DNA of 64,000 bases from Treponema sp. (GCA_017619795.1 JAFZRP010000011.1:1-64000); one strand, 5' to 3'. Positions 8,548 to 17,760 are shown, counted from the stretch's first letter. The notes: a model not told the origin generated them from the sequence alone. Numbers and translations: made by a program.

Positions 8548-8639
8548 AATTGCTAATATGAAAACATTTTTAATGTGTTTAATGTAACATATTATTTTTT
8601 CATCATCATCTTCTACGCTTTTCTAAAAAACTACACTCC

Positions 8640-8668
8640 TTGCAAAGATTTACATAGAATTATATAAT
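8640..8668 (+). promoter_or_regulatory. Promoter of the AspT/YidE-type transporter gene
   Basis: TTGCAA (8640-8645), a 17-nt spacer and a consensus TATAAT (8663-8668). The predicted start near 8675 gives a leader of about 15 nt carrying AGAGG before the ATG at 8690. Confidence 0.7.
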
Positions 8669-8689
8669 GCGGTAAGAGGTAAATAGAAA

Positions 8690-9952
8690 ATGGTTCTTTT
8701 TGGTGGAATCCTATCAATCAAAACAATTAGTTTTTTAGTATTTTGTGTATTCTTAATCGCTGGATTAGGATACCTTCTTGGCAGAATCACCATCAAAGGT
8801 GTTTCTTTGGGAACTGCGGGTGTATTTATTGTAGCCCTTTTGTTTGGTGCTTTCTTTTATGGTATTGATAAAGAAGGTAATATTGTTGGCGGACTTGCAA
8901 AGCAGCTTATGGTAGGAAACAAATCTTATGTTTCGAATGCACTTAAGATTGTAGAAAACCTTGGTCTTATTCTTTTTGTAACATCCGTTGGTTTTATTGC
9001 AGGACCTAGCTTCTTTGGCGACTTAAAAAAGAACTTTAAGTCATATATTCTGCTTGGTCTTATCATCATTGTAATTGGTGGATTAAGCTGTGCAGCCTGT
9101 ATCTGGTTTGACTACAAAGTATTTGATCGTCCGCTCGAAGAAATCTCTGCAATGCTCGTTGGTCTTCTTTCAGGTTCTCTTACTTCTACTCCAGCCTTCT
9201 CTGCTGCAAAAGCAACAGTAACAGATTCTGCTTTATTTACAGCAAATCAGCTTGAAGATATTGTAGCTGTTGGTCACGGAATTGCTTATCTGTTTGGTGT
9301 AATTGGTGTTGTTCTTTTTGTACAGCTTGTTCCAAAGTTTGAAAAAGCAGATATGGATTTGGAAAGACAGAAGCTTTCTGAATCAGCACCTGAAGCTCCA
9401 TCAAAGCTTTCTGGAAGCGAACTTCAGCTTGATCCTCTTGGATTCTGTGCTTTCTCTTTAGTAGCAATCCTTGGAGTTTTAGTTGGTTCCTTTAAGTTTG
9501 GAAACTTCTCTCTTACAACAACTGGTGGATGTCTTATTCTTGCTCTTGTATTCGGTCATTTCCAGAAAATCGGAAAAGTTTGTATTATGCCAAAAACTGA
9601 AACACTTCAGGTATTCCGCGAGCTTGGTCTTATGCTCTTCCTGATTGGTGCAGGTGTTGCTGGTGGTGCAAGCTTTGTTAAATACTTTGAATGGGTATAC
9701 TTCATCTACGGAATTATAATGACTATGTTGCCAATGATTATTGGTTTCATTTTTGCAAAGTATGTTTTGAAGTTGAACCTTCTCAACAACCTTGGTTCAA
9801 TCTGTGGTGGTATGACTTCTACTCCAGCTCTTGGAACTTTGATTGGAACTGCCAAAACAGAAAAAGTTGCCGGTGCTTATGCTTCAACTTACCCAATTGC
9901 TTTAGTTGCAGTTGTTCTTGTTTCACAGCTTCTGATTATATTCTTCCGTTAA
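8690..9952 (+). CDS. AspT/YidE/YbjL-family membrane transporter
   Basis: 420 residues, almost entirely hydrophobic, with about 10-12 membrane segments. Two halves each carry the repeat signature of the aspartate:alanine exchanger family: ENLGLILFVTSVGFIAGPSFF with LLSGSLTSTPAF in the first half, and RELGLMLFLIGAGVAGGASF with CGGMTSTPAL in the second. The central cytoplasmic part is a short charged linker (about 215-245). The TrkA_C regulatory domains found in many family members are absent, so this is a minimal version. It probably exchanges or exports a small carboxylate or amino acid; the substrate is not determinable here. A strong terminator follows. Confidence 0.85.
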   Translation: MVLFGGILSIKTISFLVFCVFLIAGLGYLLGRITIKGVSLGTAGVFIVALLFGAFFYGIDKEGNIVGGLAKQLMVGNKSYVSNALKIVENLGLILFVTSVGFIAGPSFFGDLKKNFKSYILLGLIIIVIGGLSCAACIWFDYKVFDRPLEEISAMLVGLLSGSLTSTPAFSAAKATVTDSALFTANQLEDIVAVGHGIAYLFGVIGVVLFVQLVPKFEKADMDLERQKLSESAPEAPSKLSGSELQLDPLGFCAFSLVAILGVLVGSFKFGNFSLTTTGGCLILALVFGHFQKIGKVCIMPKTETLQVFRELGLMLFLIGAGVAGGASFVKYFEWVYFIYGIIMTMLPMIIGFIFAKYVLKLNLLNNLGSICGGMTSTPALGTLIGTAKTEKVAGAYASTYPIALVAVVLVSQLLIIFFR

Positions 9953-9956
9953 AAAA

Positions 9957-9987
9957 ATAAACCCCGGCAAAACCGCCGGGGTTTTTC
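9957..9987. terminator. Bidirectional rho-independent terminator
   Basis: ACCCCGGC (9961-9968), loop AAAACC, GCCGGGGT (9975-9982), followed by TTTT and preceded by an A-run on the other side. It lies between two convergent genes and should end transcription from both sides. Confidence 0.93.
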
Positions 9988-10000
9988 ATTTCTACAGTGT

Positions 10001-10354
10001 TTATTTATTCTTCTTTTTTTCTTCTTTCGGCACAACTACTTCCCATGTTTCAATCTTAAAAGCACCATCTTTAAGACTCATTGGTGGAAGCTCAGCTTCA
10101 TCATTGATGATAAAACCTGTAAACTCAATAAGTTTGCCTTGTCTTGCCAGAAGCTCCTGTTTTGTTTCTGTAGAAGCTACAATCAGATATTCCTTACCTT
10201 TTGTTGTTGTTACTCCAGGATAAGTCATTGGTTCTGCACCATAACTTTTAATTGTACCTCTAATTGTTTTTACCTTTGGTTCTGAATAAGAGGAAAGAAT
10301 AACAGTTGCAAGCAAAGTAACAATAATTGTAATAATAGATACATTCTTTTTCAT
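10001..10354 (-). CDS. Small exported protein, function unknown
   Basis: About 117 residues starting MKKNVSIITIIVTLLATVILSS, a signal peptide or N-terminal anchor, then a beta-rich region of about 80 residues (KTIRGTIKSYG..., GKEYLIVAS, GKLIEFTGFI, FKIETWEVV) that could be a small OB-like barrel, and a lysine-rich tail. Three ATG codons follow one another (10352-10360); the ATG at 10354 gives the best distance from AAGG, but 10357 or 10360 are possible. The gene follows the metallopeptidase gene by a few bases and is probably cotranscribed with it. I do not recognise a family. Confidence 0.7.
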   Translation of the reverse strand: MKKNVSIITIIVTLLATVILSSYSEPKVKTIRGTIKSYGAEPMTYPGVTTTKGKEYLIVASTETKQELLARQGKLIEFTGFIINDEAELPPMSLKDGAFKIETWEVVVPKEEKKKNK

Positions 10355-10368
10355 CATCATCACCTTTC

Positions 10369-12072
10369 TTAGTTATAGATTACATCAAAAGTTATACTGT
10401 TTTTACCAGCGTTAATTCCGGCATAATAAGTAAAGCTCTTTAATTTTGTTCCAACCTTGTGAATTGTAAAGCCGTTTGGATAAATATCATTTACAGTATC
10501 TTTAGCATAGATTTTTGGCTCATATTTCTCTACTGTACTTCCAAAGGTCTCTGAATATACAAGATTGATTGGAGACAATTTAATTCCGCTTGTTAATGTT
10601 GTTCCAGATTTATTGAGTGTGATACCTGTAGTTTTTGTATTTATAAGAACCCAGGCAAACTCTTTTAAAGTGTCTTCAAAAGTTATTGAAGTATAACCGC
10701 ATTTATTAAGAGCTGCAGTAATTGCTTCTCCGTTTACTTTACTGTTAGTTGCAATTTCTTTAATGAGCTTTTCTCCACCATAGTTTCGGCACAGATAAGC
10801 TCCATAAGCAAAGGCATTTGCATAAGAGTAATAAACATCATCATTTTTTCCCCAAACAGTAAAACCATAGTTATAGCCTTCGTCAAAATAATTTAATCTT
10901 CCACGGGCAGAAGCAATTGCTTCAATTCCAAGATAATCCATAAACATATCTTCAGAAATAAGAGAAAGCATTTCTGTGAACCAGGTTTCCATTGTTCCAG
11001 AATTATTAATAATGTATTTCTGTACGTTATTCAGAAGATGATTAAACTCATGGGAAATTGTTGAATAAATATAATCCTGAGCATCGTAGCCCTTAGGATT
11101 ATATGTAGTTTTACCAGTTGTTTTTCCTTTGTATGAGAAGAAAAGAGAATCAAGATAAATTATATGATCTTCATTTGATTTGATTTTTGACCAGCCGTAT
11201 GATGAAGGAAGTGTCTGAAGATATGTGTTTGTGTATAAATCTGCCATTGACTGATATCCAAAGGTTCCAGAAGCCTGATTTTTTTCTGCATCGCACATAC
11301 AGTCACATACAACAATCTGAATCTTATCACTTGCTGCTACATATCTTTGTTCGTGACTTGTATATTTATTTGTACCCATGATTCCGATTTCTTTTTCATA
11401 AATCTGGTCAAACTTTGTTGCAAGAGAAGAAAAATCCATATCTTTTTCATTTACAAGTTTTGTTAATCCCGAATTGGCATTGTCTACATACCATACATTA
11501 CAATGAGAACCTACTGCTTTACAGGTAGCTTTATAAGAAGTAGTCTTTGTCTGAGTTTTATCTAATAAATTAAAATTTCTTGTAGAACCAACACTAGCTG
11601 CACTAGAACGAACAGCATCCTCTACATTAACAACAGCACCACGCTCTCTTGCAAGATTATTAGATAAAGCAGCTAACTCTTCGTTCATTCTGTTAATAGC
11701 TTCGTTATCATTATAAAGAGCTTCCGGATCTCTTAATAAACTTGGTCTGATCTGTTCAACTTCTTCAGCTTCATCAACTTCAGCAGCTTTTGCTTTTGTT
11801 GCAGAAACATAGCCTGTATACTGACCTTGAACTGTTGTACTTGAAGTGTTGTATTTTACAAAATAAACAGTTCCATCATCTGTTACCTGCCAGGTTTTTG
11901 ATGCCTGTCCTTTATAATTCGATGTTTTTATTGTAGTATCTTTACCATTTGAGGTAGTTGTACCAGTTCCGCCTTCCAATAATGCACTTAGTAAAAAACT
12001 ACAGCTGGACATTATTCCGCAGAAAGCTACTGCACAAAAAATAAGTAATGCTTTTCGTAAGATTTTCTTCAT
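10369..12072 (-). CDS. M30-like zinc metallopeptidase lipoprotein
   Basis: 567 residues. A lipoprotein signal ends at IMSSC, followed by a Gly/Thr/Ser-rich linker. The catalytic region contains SHEFNHLLN (zinc ligands H341 and H345, general base E342) and, about 22 residues on, METWFTEMLS (E367), the spacing and wording of gluzincins of the hyicolysin family M30. The long N-terminal part (about 30-300) is of unknown fold. It is likely anchored in the periplasm or on the cell surface. The ATG at 12072 has AGAGGAG 8 nt upstream; the alternative GTG at 12081 would start within that site. It is the gene between the adenylate cyclase and the small exported protein. Confidence 0.78.
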   Translation of the reverse strand: MKKILRKALLIFCAVAFCGIMSSCSFLLSALLEGGTGTTTSNGKDTTIKTSNYKGQASKTWQVTDDGTVYFVKYNTSSTTVQGQYTGYVSATKAKAAEVDEAEEVEQIRPSLLRDPEALYNDNEAINRMNEELAALSNNLARERGAVVNVEDAVRSSAASVGSTRNFNLLDKTQTKTTSYKATCKAVGSHCNVWYVDNANSGLTKLVNEKDMDFSSLATKFDQIYEKEIGIMGTNKYTSHEQRYVAASDKIQIVVCDCMCDAEKNQASGTFGYQSMADLYTNTYLQTLPSSYGWSKIKSNEDHIIYLDSLFFSYKGKTTGKTTYNPKGYDAQDYIYSTISHEFNHLLNNVQKYIINNSGTMETWFTEMLSLISEDMFMDYLGIEAIASARGRLNYFDEGYNYGFTVWGKNDDVYYSYANAFAYGAYLCRNYGGEKLIKEIATNSKVNGEAITAALNKCGYTSITFEDTLKEFAWVLINTKTTGITLNKSGTTLTSGIKLSPINLVYSETFGSTVEKYEPKIYAKDTVNDIYPNGFTIHKVGTKLKSFTYYAGINAGKNSITFDVIYN

Positions 12073-12096
12073 AAAAATCACTCCTCTTAATATATA

Positions 12097-15006
12097 TTAT
12101 TTTTCTGTCATATTTAAAATGCCGTCCCAGTTTTCTGGTATTCCATTTTCAATATAATCTTTACATCTGTTTGCAAGAACTAATGCTGTATCATCTGTTC
12201 CTACAATAGACGATGCCTGCATAAACATTTTGCCGGCATTTACAAAATCCTTAAGTATGTATTTTTCATAAGCAGCATTAAAGATTTCAATAGATTCAAT
12301 TTCTTCAGGTTTCATTTCATCTCTAAAGCCGATTATGTTATACAACTGAACTGGAGTTTTTCGTCCAACTACTCGAACCTGATCAAGCTTTCTGGCAACA
12401 ATCTTTCCTTCATTTGCTCCTGAATTAGCTTTGTTCCAGGTTTCATCTGAAGTCATAATCCAGGACTTATAAGGCTTGTTTACACCTTCAAGTCGGCTTG
12501 CAAGGTTTACAGTATCTCCAATCATTGTATAGTTCAATTTACTGAAAGTTTCTGTTTTACTACCCATAAGTCCAACATTTGCATAACCTGAGTTTAAACC
12601 AATACGTGTTTGGAATGGGTTTAATTTTAAAACTTGTTTTTCGCCTGATGGTAACACAATTTCCATAGGTTCAAACAATTCCTGGTGTGTAGCATTAAAC
12701 TCTACTTCGCACTTCTTCATTCTGATAGCTGAATCAAGACTTGCGTAAGCCCATCCTTCTGGTCCGTGCAGATTCATTGGATCCGGTGCACCAAACATAG
12801 AGATAATAGCATCACCTTCGTATTTATCGATGTTACCGTTGTTCTTAAGGATTTCGTTAGACATTGCACCAAGATATTCGTTAAGCAAGGCAATAAGTCT
12901 GTTAGCACCATCTTCCGGATGCATTTTTGTAATTGTCTCACTGAATGTAGAGAACTTCTGAATATCGCTGAACAATGCGGTAATATATTTCTTTTCTCCT
13001 TCAGTCTTGAACAATTCAGGATTCTTTCTAAGCTGTTCAACTGTATCCTTGTTGGCAAAAGAAGAAGCAACTGCAGTAATGAACTTCTTTTCCCGGCTGC
13101 TAAGCAAATATCTGTAAATAACACCGACAAGGAAATCTATAAGAGTAAACATTATTACCGAAGTTAACATTGGAATATAAATATGGAAGAAAACAAAAAG
13201 CACTATAAAGAATACAATGATAATAAACCTTGAGATTCCTCCAACAAGATTCTGGAAGGATGAACTTTTATCACTGAAAAATAAAAGAATTATAGAAAGA
13301 ATAAGAGTTACTGCAAAACCAAAATACCAAGGATAATAGGTGATAAAATCCTTTTCCAGAATTGTATTCATTAAATTAGCGTGGATACCTACGTTTGGAT
13401 ACTGCTTTACAAAAGGAATTGCTCCAATATCGGTTGTGGATGCAGCTGTCTGACCCAATATACAGTATTTATTATTAAACTTTTTGCTAAGTTCATCAAA
13501 AGTAGTTAAATATTCACTAATATCAGTTTCAATAGTATTGAATGCATCTTCAAGGGCATTTAAATGCTGCTCATCATAATAGGCTGCAATTCCACTTTCT
13601 TTTATCTGATTAAAGTAGCCAGCTTCGCAGAAGGTTTTAACCTCTTCAAAGAAGTTTTTTCTGTAGGCAAAATAATTATCATAATCTTCCTGGATAATTC
13701 CGTCTAATGGCTGACTGTTTACATCATAGCCTGTACAGAGGGAAAGAAGATATTCCTTATAGCCTGCAATTTCATTATAAAAATCTACAAGCTCTGCAGC
13801 ATGACCTACATACTCCATTGCATATCCATCTTCATCAAAAAGAATAAAATCTGAATCAGAAGAAAGAAGATTAAGAATTGAAATTATATTTTTTTCTGAA
13901 TTATCAAGGTTTTTGATGTAATAAACGTTTGCATAATTAATACCGTAAAGATTTGATTTATCCATCTGGTTACTTTCATGCTGCCAGTTTATTAACATTT
14001 CTCCGTGATTATCCAAAGGGATCTTTACGGTCTGGCGTTCTTTTGTTCCAGGATAAAGCGCATCGTGAATAATCAGGGCATTTTTAGTACGAGTAAACTC
14101 GTGTGCATCTAAGATAGACATTAACGGTGCAAAAACAAGCTGACCAAGATATTTTCCGTCATATTCATAGAAAAGCTCATTTCGTCGGCGAACTCCATCC
14201 GGGTCTACATTGGAATTAGTAAAGCCTACACCATGAGAACGCTTTACCAGGGAGTGCAAGGCAGGAGTAAAGCCCATGCCAACTCCATCATAAGTATTTT
14301 CAAAGGTATATTTGTTGTCTTTTTGAATGTTGTCTTTTTCATCATCAATTCTATAAGTAAGCATGCGGTTACGAATATAATTCACATCTTCTTTTGTAAT
14401 TGAGGAATAACCTAAGTCCTGGTTATTAACTGTAAGCCAGGTATTGCCAAAGAATTGTATTGCTCTACCAAAGTATTCGTCGTTATCAAAAGAAACGTTA
14501 TTTGAAACATAATCATAAAGGTCAGAATAAGATGGAATTAAGTATTCATCTATCAAAGAGTTTGCAAAAGAAGCAATTTCATCTTTTGGAGTACCACCAT
14601 TTAAGGCCTGTGGAATTGCCTGAATTAACTGTTCTGTTAAATCCTGAGTTTGATATATTTGTGAATTGATTTTTTCTTCTGCATTGGAAGCAACCGATTT
14701 TGGTGCTGTATTAATATACTCAATATCGAATATAGCAGCGGCTGCACCTAATTCCTTCATACGGATTAAGGTATCTGCAAGAATATCACGGCTCCAAGGC
14801 CAGTCACCAAGCTGATCAATATCAATGTCGTCGATTATGACCATCAGAATGTCGTCTGACATTTCCGGGTCTTTAGTTAAATGAATAAGTCCATCATAAA
14901 GACGGAACTCAAGTTTTTCTGTTACATTTGAACCGCATAACAGGACAATAAACAATGATACAAGGAGCGTTATCATTGCGTTTGCAAATAATGTTTTTCT
15001 CTTCAT
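12097..15006 (-). CDS. CHASE2-domain adenylate cyclase
   Basis: 969 residues. An N-terminal membrane segment (about 8-25) precedes a large extracytoplasmic CHASE2 sensor (about 30-550, with DDILMVIIDDIDIDQLGDWPWSR), then three membrane segments (about 560-640). The class III cyclase domain follows (about 670-870), with metal-binding D681 (FSDIQKF) and D732 (YEGDAI), K728 and D831 typical of adenylate rather than guanylate specificity, and NLASRLEG with N834 and R838. A C-terminal helical tail of about 75 residues may be TPR-like. It should make cAMP in response to an envelope signal. It has no ribosome binding site but has a -10 box 6 nt before the ATG. Confidence 0.92.
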   Translation of the reverse strand: MKRKTLFANAMITLLVSLFIVLLCGSNVTEKLEFRLYDGLIHLTKDPEMSDDILMVIIDDIDIDQLGDWPWSRDILADTLIRMKELGAAAAIFDIEYINTAPKSVASNAEEKINSQIYQTQDLTEQLIQAIPQALNGGTPKDEIASFANSLIDEYLIPSYSDLYDYVSNNVSFDNDEYFGRAIQFFGNTWLTVNNQDLGYSSITKEDVNYIRNRMLTYRIDDEKDNIQKDNKYTFENTYDGVGMGFTPALHSLVKRSHGVGFTNSNVDPDGVRRRNELFYEYDGKYLGQLVFAPLMSILDAHEFTRTKNALIIHDALYPGTKERQTVKIPLDNHGEMLINWQHESNQMDKSNLYGINYANVYYIKNLDNSEKNIISILNLLSSDSDFILFDEDGYAMEYVGHAAELVDFYNEIAGYKEYLLSLCTGYDVNSQPLDGIIQEDYDNYFAYRKNFFEEVKTFCEAGYFNQIKESGIAAYYDEQHLNALEDAFNTIETDISEYLTTFDELSKKFNNKYCILGQTAASTTDIGAIPFVKQYPNVGIHANLMNTILEKDFITYYPWYFGFAVTLILSIILLFFSDKSSSFQNLVGGISRFIIIVFFIVLFVFFHIYIPMLTSVIMFTLIDFLVGVIYRYLLSSREKKFITAVASSFANKDTVEQLRKNPELFKTEGEKKYITALFSDIQKFSTFSETITKMHPEDGANRLIALLNEYLGAMSNEILKNNGNIDKYEGDAIISMFGAPDPMNLHGPEGWAYASLDSAIRMKKCEVEFNATHQELFEPMEIVLPSGEKQVLKLNPFQTRIGLNSGYANVGLMGSKTETFSKLNYTMIGDTVNLASRLEGVNKPYKSWIMTSDETWNKANSGANEGKIVARKLDQVRVVGRKTPVQLYNIIGFRDEMKPEEIESIEIFNAAYEKYILKDFVNAGKMFMQASSIVGTDDTALVLANRCKDYIENGIPENWDGILNMTEK

Positions 15007-15012
15007 TCAAAT

Positions 15013-15042
15013 ATTTTAACATAGAAATGTATTATTTGCCAA
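15013..15042 (-). promoter_or_regulatory. Promoter of the adenylate cyclase gene
   Basis: Minus-strand TTGGCA (15037-15042), 18-nt spacer, TAAAAT (15013-15018), then 6 nt to ATG. The -35 box lies inside the 3' end of rnc. Initiation would fall at the start codon. Confidence 0.55.
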
Positions 15043-15757
15043 TTAAATAATCTAAAGCTTCCTTTGCTACATTTTGTTCGGCTTCTTTTTTTGTTTTTCC
15101 CGTTGCAGGACCAAAGGTTTGTTCACCTATGTGGACTATATACTTAAAAGTCTGATCATGCTCTGGGCCTGTTCTATCTACAAGCTCATAAACCGGACAG
15201 TTTTTATATTTTTTCTGACAAAGCTCCTGAAGTACAGTCTTATAATCTTTTGTACCTTCTTTTAAGACTTCTGTAACGGCAGGCTTTATAAACTCTAAAA
15301 CAAACTTTTCTGCGTTTTTGTAGCCTGAATCAAGATAATATGCACCAATTATAGCTTCCATACAGTCAGCAAGAATGGCAGGCTTTTTGCGGCCACCTGT
15401 CATTTCTTCTCCATGACCAAGAACAAGCAATTTGTCTACACCAAATCTAACGGCAACAGGTGCAAGTGCTTTTTCTGAAACTACAATTGATTTTATTTTT
15501 GCAAGATCTCCTTCAGGATTTTCTAGAAGATTGTATAGATAGGAAGCGGTAACCATTCCAAGCACAGAATCACCTAAAAATTCAAGTCTTTCGTTGTTAT
15601 GAACATTTTTCTTTTCGTTTGTTACAGAACGATGATGAAAGGCCAGATCCAGAAGTTCCAGGTTTTTAAAATGAATATGAACTTTTGTACAAAAGTCAAT
15701 TAAAACATTTTTCCGGTTTTTATCCAGTGACTGATATTTTGAATCATTTTTTTTCAT
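15032..15757 (-). CDS. rnc: Ribonuclease III
   Basis: 241 residues. Cleaves double-stranded RNA in rRNA processing and mRNA decay. The catalytic domain (about 10-155) shows the signature NNERLEFLGDSVLG and the second acidic cluster DCMEAIIGAYYLDSGY. The C-terminal double-stranded-RNA-binding domain (about 165-238) has YKTVLQELCQKK and GPATGKTKKEAEQNVAKEAL. Length is normal. It follows acpP but is separated from it by a terminator, so it is probably expressed by readthrough or from its own promoter. AGGA lies about 10 nt before the ATG. Confidence 0.96.
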   Translation of the reverse strand: MKKNDSKYQSLDKNRKNVLIDFCTKVHIHFKNLELLDLAFHHRSVTNEKKNVHNNERLEFLGDSVLGMVTASYLYNLLENPEGDLAKIKSIVVSEKALAPVAVRFGVDKLLVLGHGEEMTGGRKKPAILADCMEAIIGAYYLDSGYKNAEKFVLEFIKPAVTEVLKEGTKDYKTVLQELCQKKYKNCPVYELVDRTGPEHDQTFKYIVHIGEQTFGPATGKTKKEAEQNVAKEALDYLIGK

Positions 15758-15784
15758 AAAACAAAAATCCTGCGCCTAAAATGA

Positions 15785-15820
15785 CAAAAAAAAAGTACAA
15801 GTCATATAAACTTGTACCTT
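15785..15820 (-). terminator. Rho-independent terminator downstream of acpP
   Basis: On the minus strand GTACAAGT and ACTTGTAC form an 8-bp stem (15795-15802 with 15810-15817) followed by nine T (15786-15794). It separates acpP from rnc. Confidence 0.85.
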
Positions 15821-15847
15821 TCTAAAAGTCTTTCTTTTAAGGGAAAA

Positions 15848-16087
15848 TTACTTGCCCTGCTCTGACTTAATAAAATCGTAAGCATCACGAACTGTTTCAA
15901 ATTCATTTGCTTTTTCATCTGGAATACTTATTCCAAGCTCTTCTTCAATTGCATAAACAAGCTCGTAAGTATCAAGACTGTCTGCTCCAAGATCATTTCT
16001 GAAAGAAGCATCAAGTGTTACTTTAGCTGGATCAATATCCAATTTTTCAACAATCATCTTCTGAATTTTTTCAAACAATTCGTCCAT
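15848..16087 (-). CDS. acpP: Acyl carrier protein
   Basis: 79 residues, acidic, helical. Carries growing fatty acyl chains on a phosphopantetheine arm attached to S37 in the motif DLGADSLDTYELV. Length and sequence are those of the housekeeping fatty-acid-synthesis ACP. AGGAG lies 7 nt before the ATG. It follows rpmF by 22 bp and shares its promoter. It is clearly distinct from the second, divergent carrier protein at 50319-50540. Confidence 0.97.
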   Translation of the reverse strand: MDELFEKIQKMIVEKLDIDPAKVTLDASFRNDLGADSLDTYELVYAIEEELGISIPDEKANEFETVRDAYDFIKSEQGK

Positions 16088-16109
16088 TCTCTTTTTCTCC
16101 TAAAAATAA

Positions 16110-16298
16110 TTATCCATTAACTTCTGGTAAGATAACCTGTCTGCCACGGTAGAATCCGCATTTTGGACATACGTGGTGAGACTGAACAAGGTTTCCGCAG
16201 TTATTGCATTCAACAAGCTGTGGTGCCTTGAGCTTCATATTAATGGTCTGGCGTCTTTTTGTAACGGCCTTTGAAACTTTTGATCTAGGTACTGCCAT
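16110..16298 (-). CDS. rpmF: Ribosomal protein L32
   Basis: 62 residues. Basic N-terminus MAVPRSKVSKAVTKRRQT, then CNNCGNLVQSHHVCPKCGFYRGRQV with two CxxC pairs, the zinc-binding form of L32. First gene of the rpmF-acpP unit, a pairing common in bacteria, where it is often followed by lipid genes. GAGG lies 8 nt before the ATG. Confidence 0.97.
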   Translation of the reverse strand: MAVPRSKVSKAVTKRRQTINMKLKAPQLVECNNCGNLVQSHHVCPKCGFYRGRQVILPEVNG

Positions 16299-16339
16299 AT
16301 ATATAACCTCACTTTAAAATCTGATAATTACTGAGTTTC

Positions 16340-16369
16340 ATAATACAACAGTTCCAATCAGAATGTCAA
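16340..16369 (-). promoter_or_regulatory. Strong promoter of the rpmF-acpP operon
   Basis: Minus-strand TTGACA (16364-16369), 18-nt spacer, TATTAT (16340-16345). The predicted start near 16333 gives a leader of about 35 nt. Perfect -35 consensus fits a ribosomal-protein operon. Confidence 0.8.
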
Positions 16370-16443
16370 TATTATAACAGAATTGTAGAAATAATCAACC
16401 TTATTTCTTACAAAATTAAAGATTTTGTCATTTAAAATATAAA

Positions 16444-16938
16444 TTATTTTGCTTTTTTATTTTCTTTAAGCTTTTTCTTAAGGGCTGTTTCAACAATCTT
16501 CGGAACCATTCTGCTTATATCGCCGCCGAACATTGCCAGTTCTTTGATTGAGCTTGATTTTACAATTGCATACTTTTCCTTTGTCGGAACAAAAAGTGTT
16601 TCAATTCCAGGATTAAGGTTCTGATTCATATGCGCAAGATCAAACTCATAGGCAAAATCGTTTGTAGAACGAATACCTCTAATAAGAACATTTGCTCCAT
16701 TATCCTTTGCGTAATTAACAATAAGTCCCTTCCAGATGTGTACCTGAACATTCTTGTAATCCTTTACAAGCTCAGTAAGCAAAGCAAGCCTCTCCTCTTC
16801 CGAAAACATATACTTTTTTTCAGGATTTACAGAGATAAGGACATCAATCTCGTCAAAAAGCTTTGAAGTCCTCTGGATAATGTCTAAATGCCCGTTTGTA
16901 GGCGGATCAAAAGATCCAGCAAATACAGCTTTTATCAT
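16444..16938 (-). CDS. coaD: Phosphopantetheine adenylyltransferase
   Basis: 164 residues. Fourth step of coenzyme A synthesis: ATP plus 4'-phosphopantetheine to dephospho-CoA. The nucleotidyltransferase signature AGSFDPPTNGHLDII is at residues 5-19, with LIRGIRSTNDFAYE in the middle and KSSSIKELA near the C-terminus in place of the usual ISS(S/T)xxRE. Normal length with a lysine-rich tail. Its start is divergent from the lipoprotein gene, with overlapping promoters. No ribosome binding site is seen; TACAGT lies 7 nt before the ATG. Confidence 0.97.
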   Translation of the reverse strand: MIKAVFAGSFDPPTNGHLDIIQRTSKLFDEIDVLISVNPEKKYMFSEEERLALLTELVKDYKNVQVHIWKGLIVNYAKDNGANVLIRGIRSTNDFAYEFDLAHMNQNLNPGIETLFVPTKEKYAIVKSSSIKELAMFGGDISRMVPKIVETALKKKLKENKKAK

Positions 16939-16945
16939 ATAGTTG

Positions 16946-16987
16946 ACTGTATCTTATTTGACCAAATCACGCAATAGATGTTATATT
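16946..16987. promoter_or_regulatory. Overlapping divergent promoters of coaD and the lipoprotein gene
   Basis: Plus strand: TTGACC (16958-16963), 18-nt spacer, TATATT (16982-16987), then 6 nt to the ATG at 16994. Minus strand: TTGCGT (16969-16974), 17-nt spacer, TACAGT (16946-16951), then 7 nt to the ATG at 16938. Both starts would be at or next to the start codon. Confidence 0.6.
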
Positions 16988-16993
16988 AAGAAT

Positions 16994-17647
16994 ATGGGAA
17001 ATATGGGAAGAGGAAAACTATTAACAGTTATTTTTGGTGTTTCTTTGCTTTTCTTTTCTACTTTAAATGTAAGCTGTAAATCTGATGATGTTCCACCACC
17101 AGAAGAGAAAGAAGAAGTTGTACCACCTGAAATTACTCCGGAAGAAGAACCTACACCGGTTGAAGAACCTGTAGTAATGGAAGAGCCGGAAGAAGAAATA
17201 ATAGAGATTTCCGAAGAAGAAGAAGAATACCTCCGCTCCACAAACAATCTTGATGAAACAACTATAGTTACTAAGGAAGAATTTAACGAAGATAAAGCAA
17301 CAATCCTTAAAATAATTTCTGAGCTTCAGGTTGTAATGGATACAAAGGATTCAAAAAAATGGCTTAACTACCTTGACCCGGAATCTATTCATTATTATTC
17401 AAATCCTGTAAATCTTAGAAATGCGCAGAAAAAGCTTCCAAGTAAATATGTAAAGCTCAATAATATTTCAGATTACTTCTATTATGTATTTATTCCATCA
17501 CGCAAAAGAAGCCAGGTTGATGAAATCCGTTATATTTCAAAGACAAACATTAAGGCTGTACAGGTGCGCGAGGATTATACAACAGTTGTTTACTATTATT
17601 TTACAAAAATAAACGGTAAATGGCTTGTTCACCTTCCGCCAGTATGA
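16994..17647 (+). CDS. Lipoprotein of unknown function with acidic linker
   Basis: About 217 residues starting MGNMGRGKLLTVIFGVSLLF, with a lipobox LNVSC. A Pro/Glu-rich linker of about 50 residues follows, then a C-terminal domain of about 130 residues rich in Tyr and Lys, ending in TVVYYYFTKINGKWLVHLPPV. The last part, with its alternating aromatic strands, resembles small NTF2-like or SnoaL-like sensor folds, but this is a guess. The frame continues 51 nt upstream of the chosen ATG, but that part is inside the divergent promoter. A second in-frame ATG is at 17003. Likely attached to a membrane facing the periplasm. Confidence 0.8.
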   Translation: MGNMGRGKLLTVIFGVSLLFFSTLNVSCKSDDVPPPEEKEEVVPPEITPEEEPTPVEEPVVMEEPEEEIIEISEEEEEYLRSTNNLDETTIVTKEEFNEDKATILKIISELQVVMDTKDSKKWLNYLDPESIHYYSNPVNLRNAQKKLPSKYVKLNNISDYFYYVFIPSRKRSQVDEIRYISKTNIKAVQVREDYTTVVYYYFTKINGKWLVHLPPV

Positions 17648-17671
17648 TTTTTGGTATAAATTTTAGTTTTA

Positions 17672-17700
17672 TTGATTTATTATTTCTTATAATATATAAT
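17672..17700 (+). promoter_or_regulatory. Promoter of the HEAT-repeat protein gene
   Basis: TTGATT (17672-17677), 17-nt spacer, consensus TATAAT (17695-17700). The leader is about 55 nt, AT-rich, and ends with GGAGG before the ATG at 17761. Confidence 0.72.
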
Positions 17701-17760
17701 TACTTGATAGTATTTTAACGATAATTATTTAACAGCTAATTATTCCGGAGGAAATCTTTT

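Noticed and set aside
8590..8615. ATC/CAT trinucleotide runs (also near 10350 and 33570) as microsatellites for phase variation
   Set aside because: Runs are only three to four units long and do not change a reading frame in a meaningful way.
12766..13167. 133-codon open frame on the + strand inside the cyclase gene
   Set aside because: Antisense to the conserved cyclase catalytic domain; composition is that of a reversed coding sequence.
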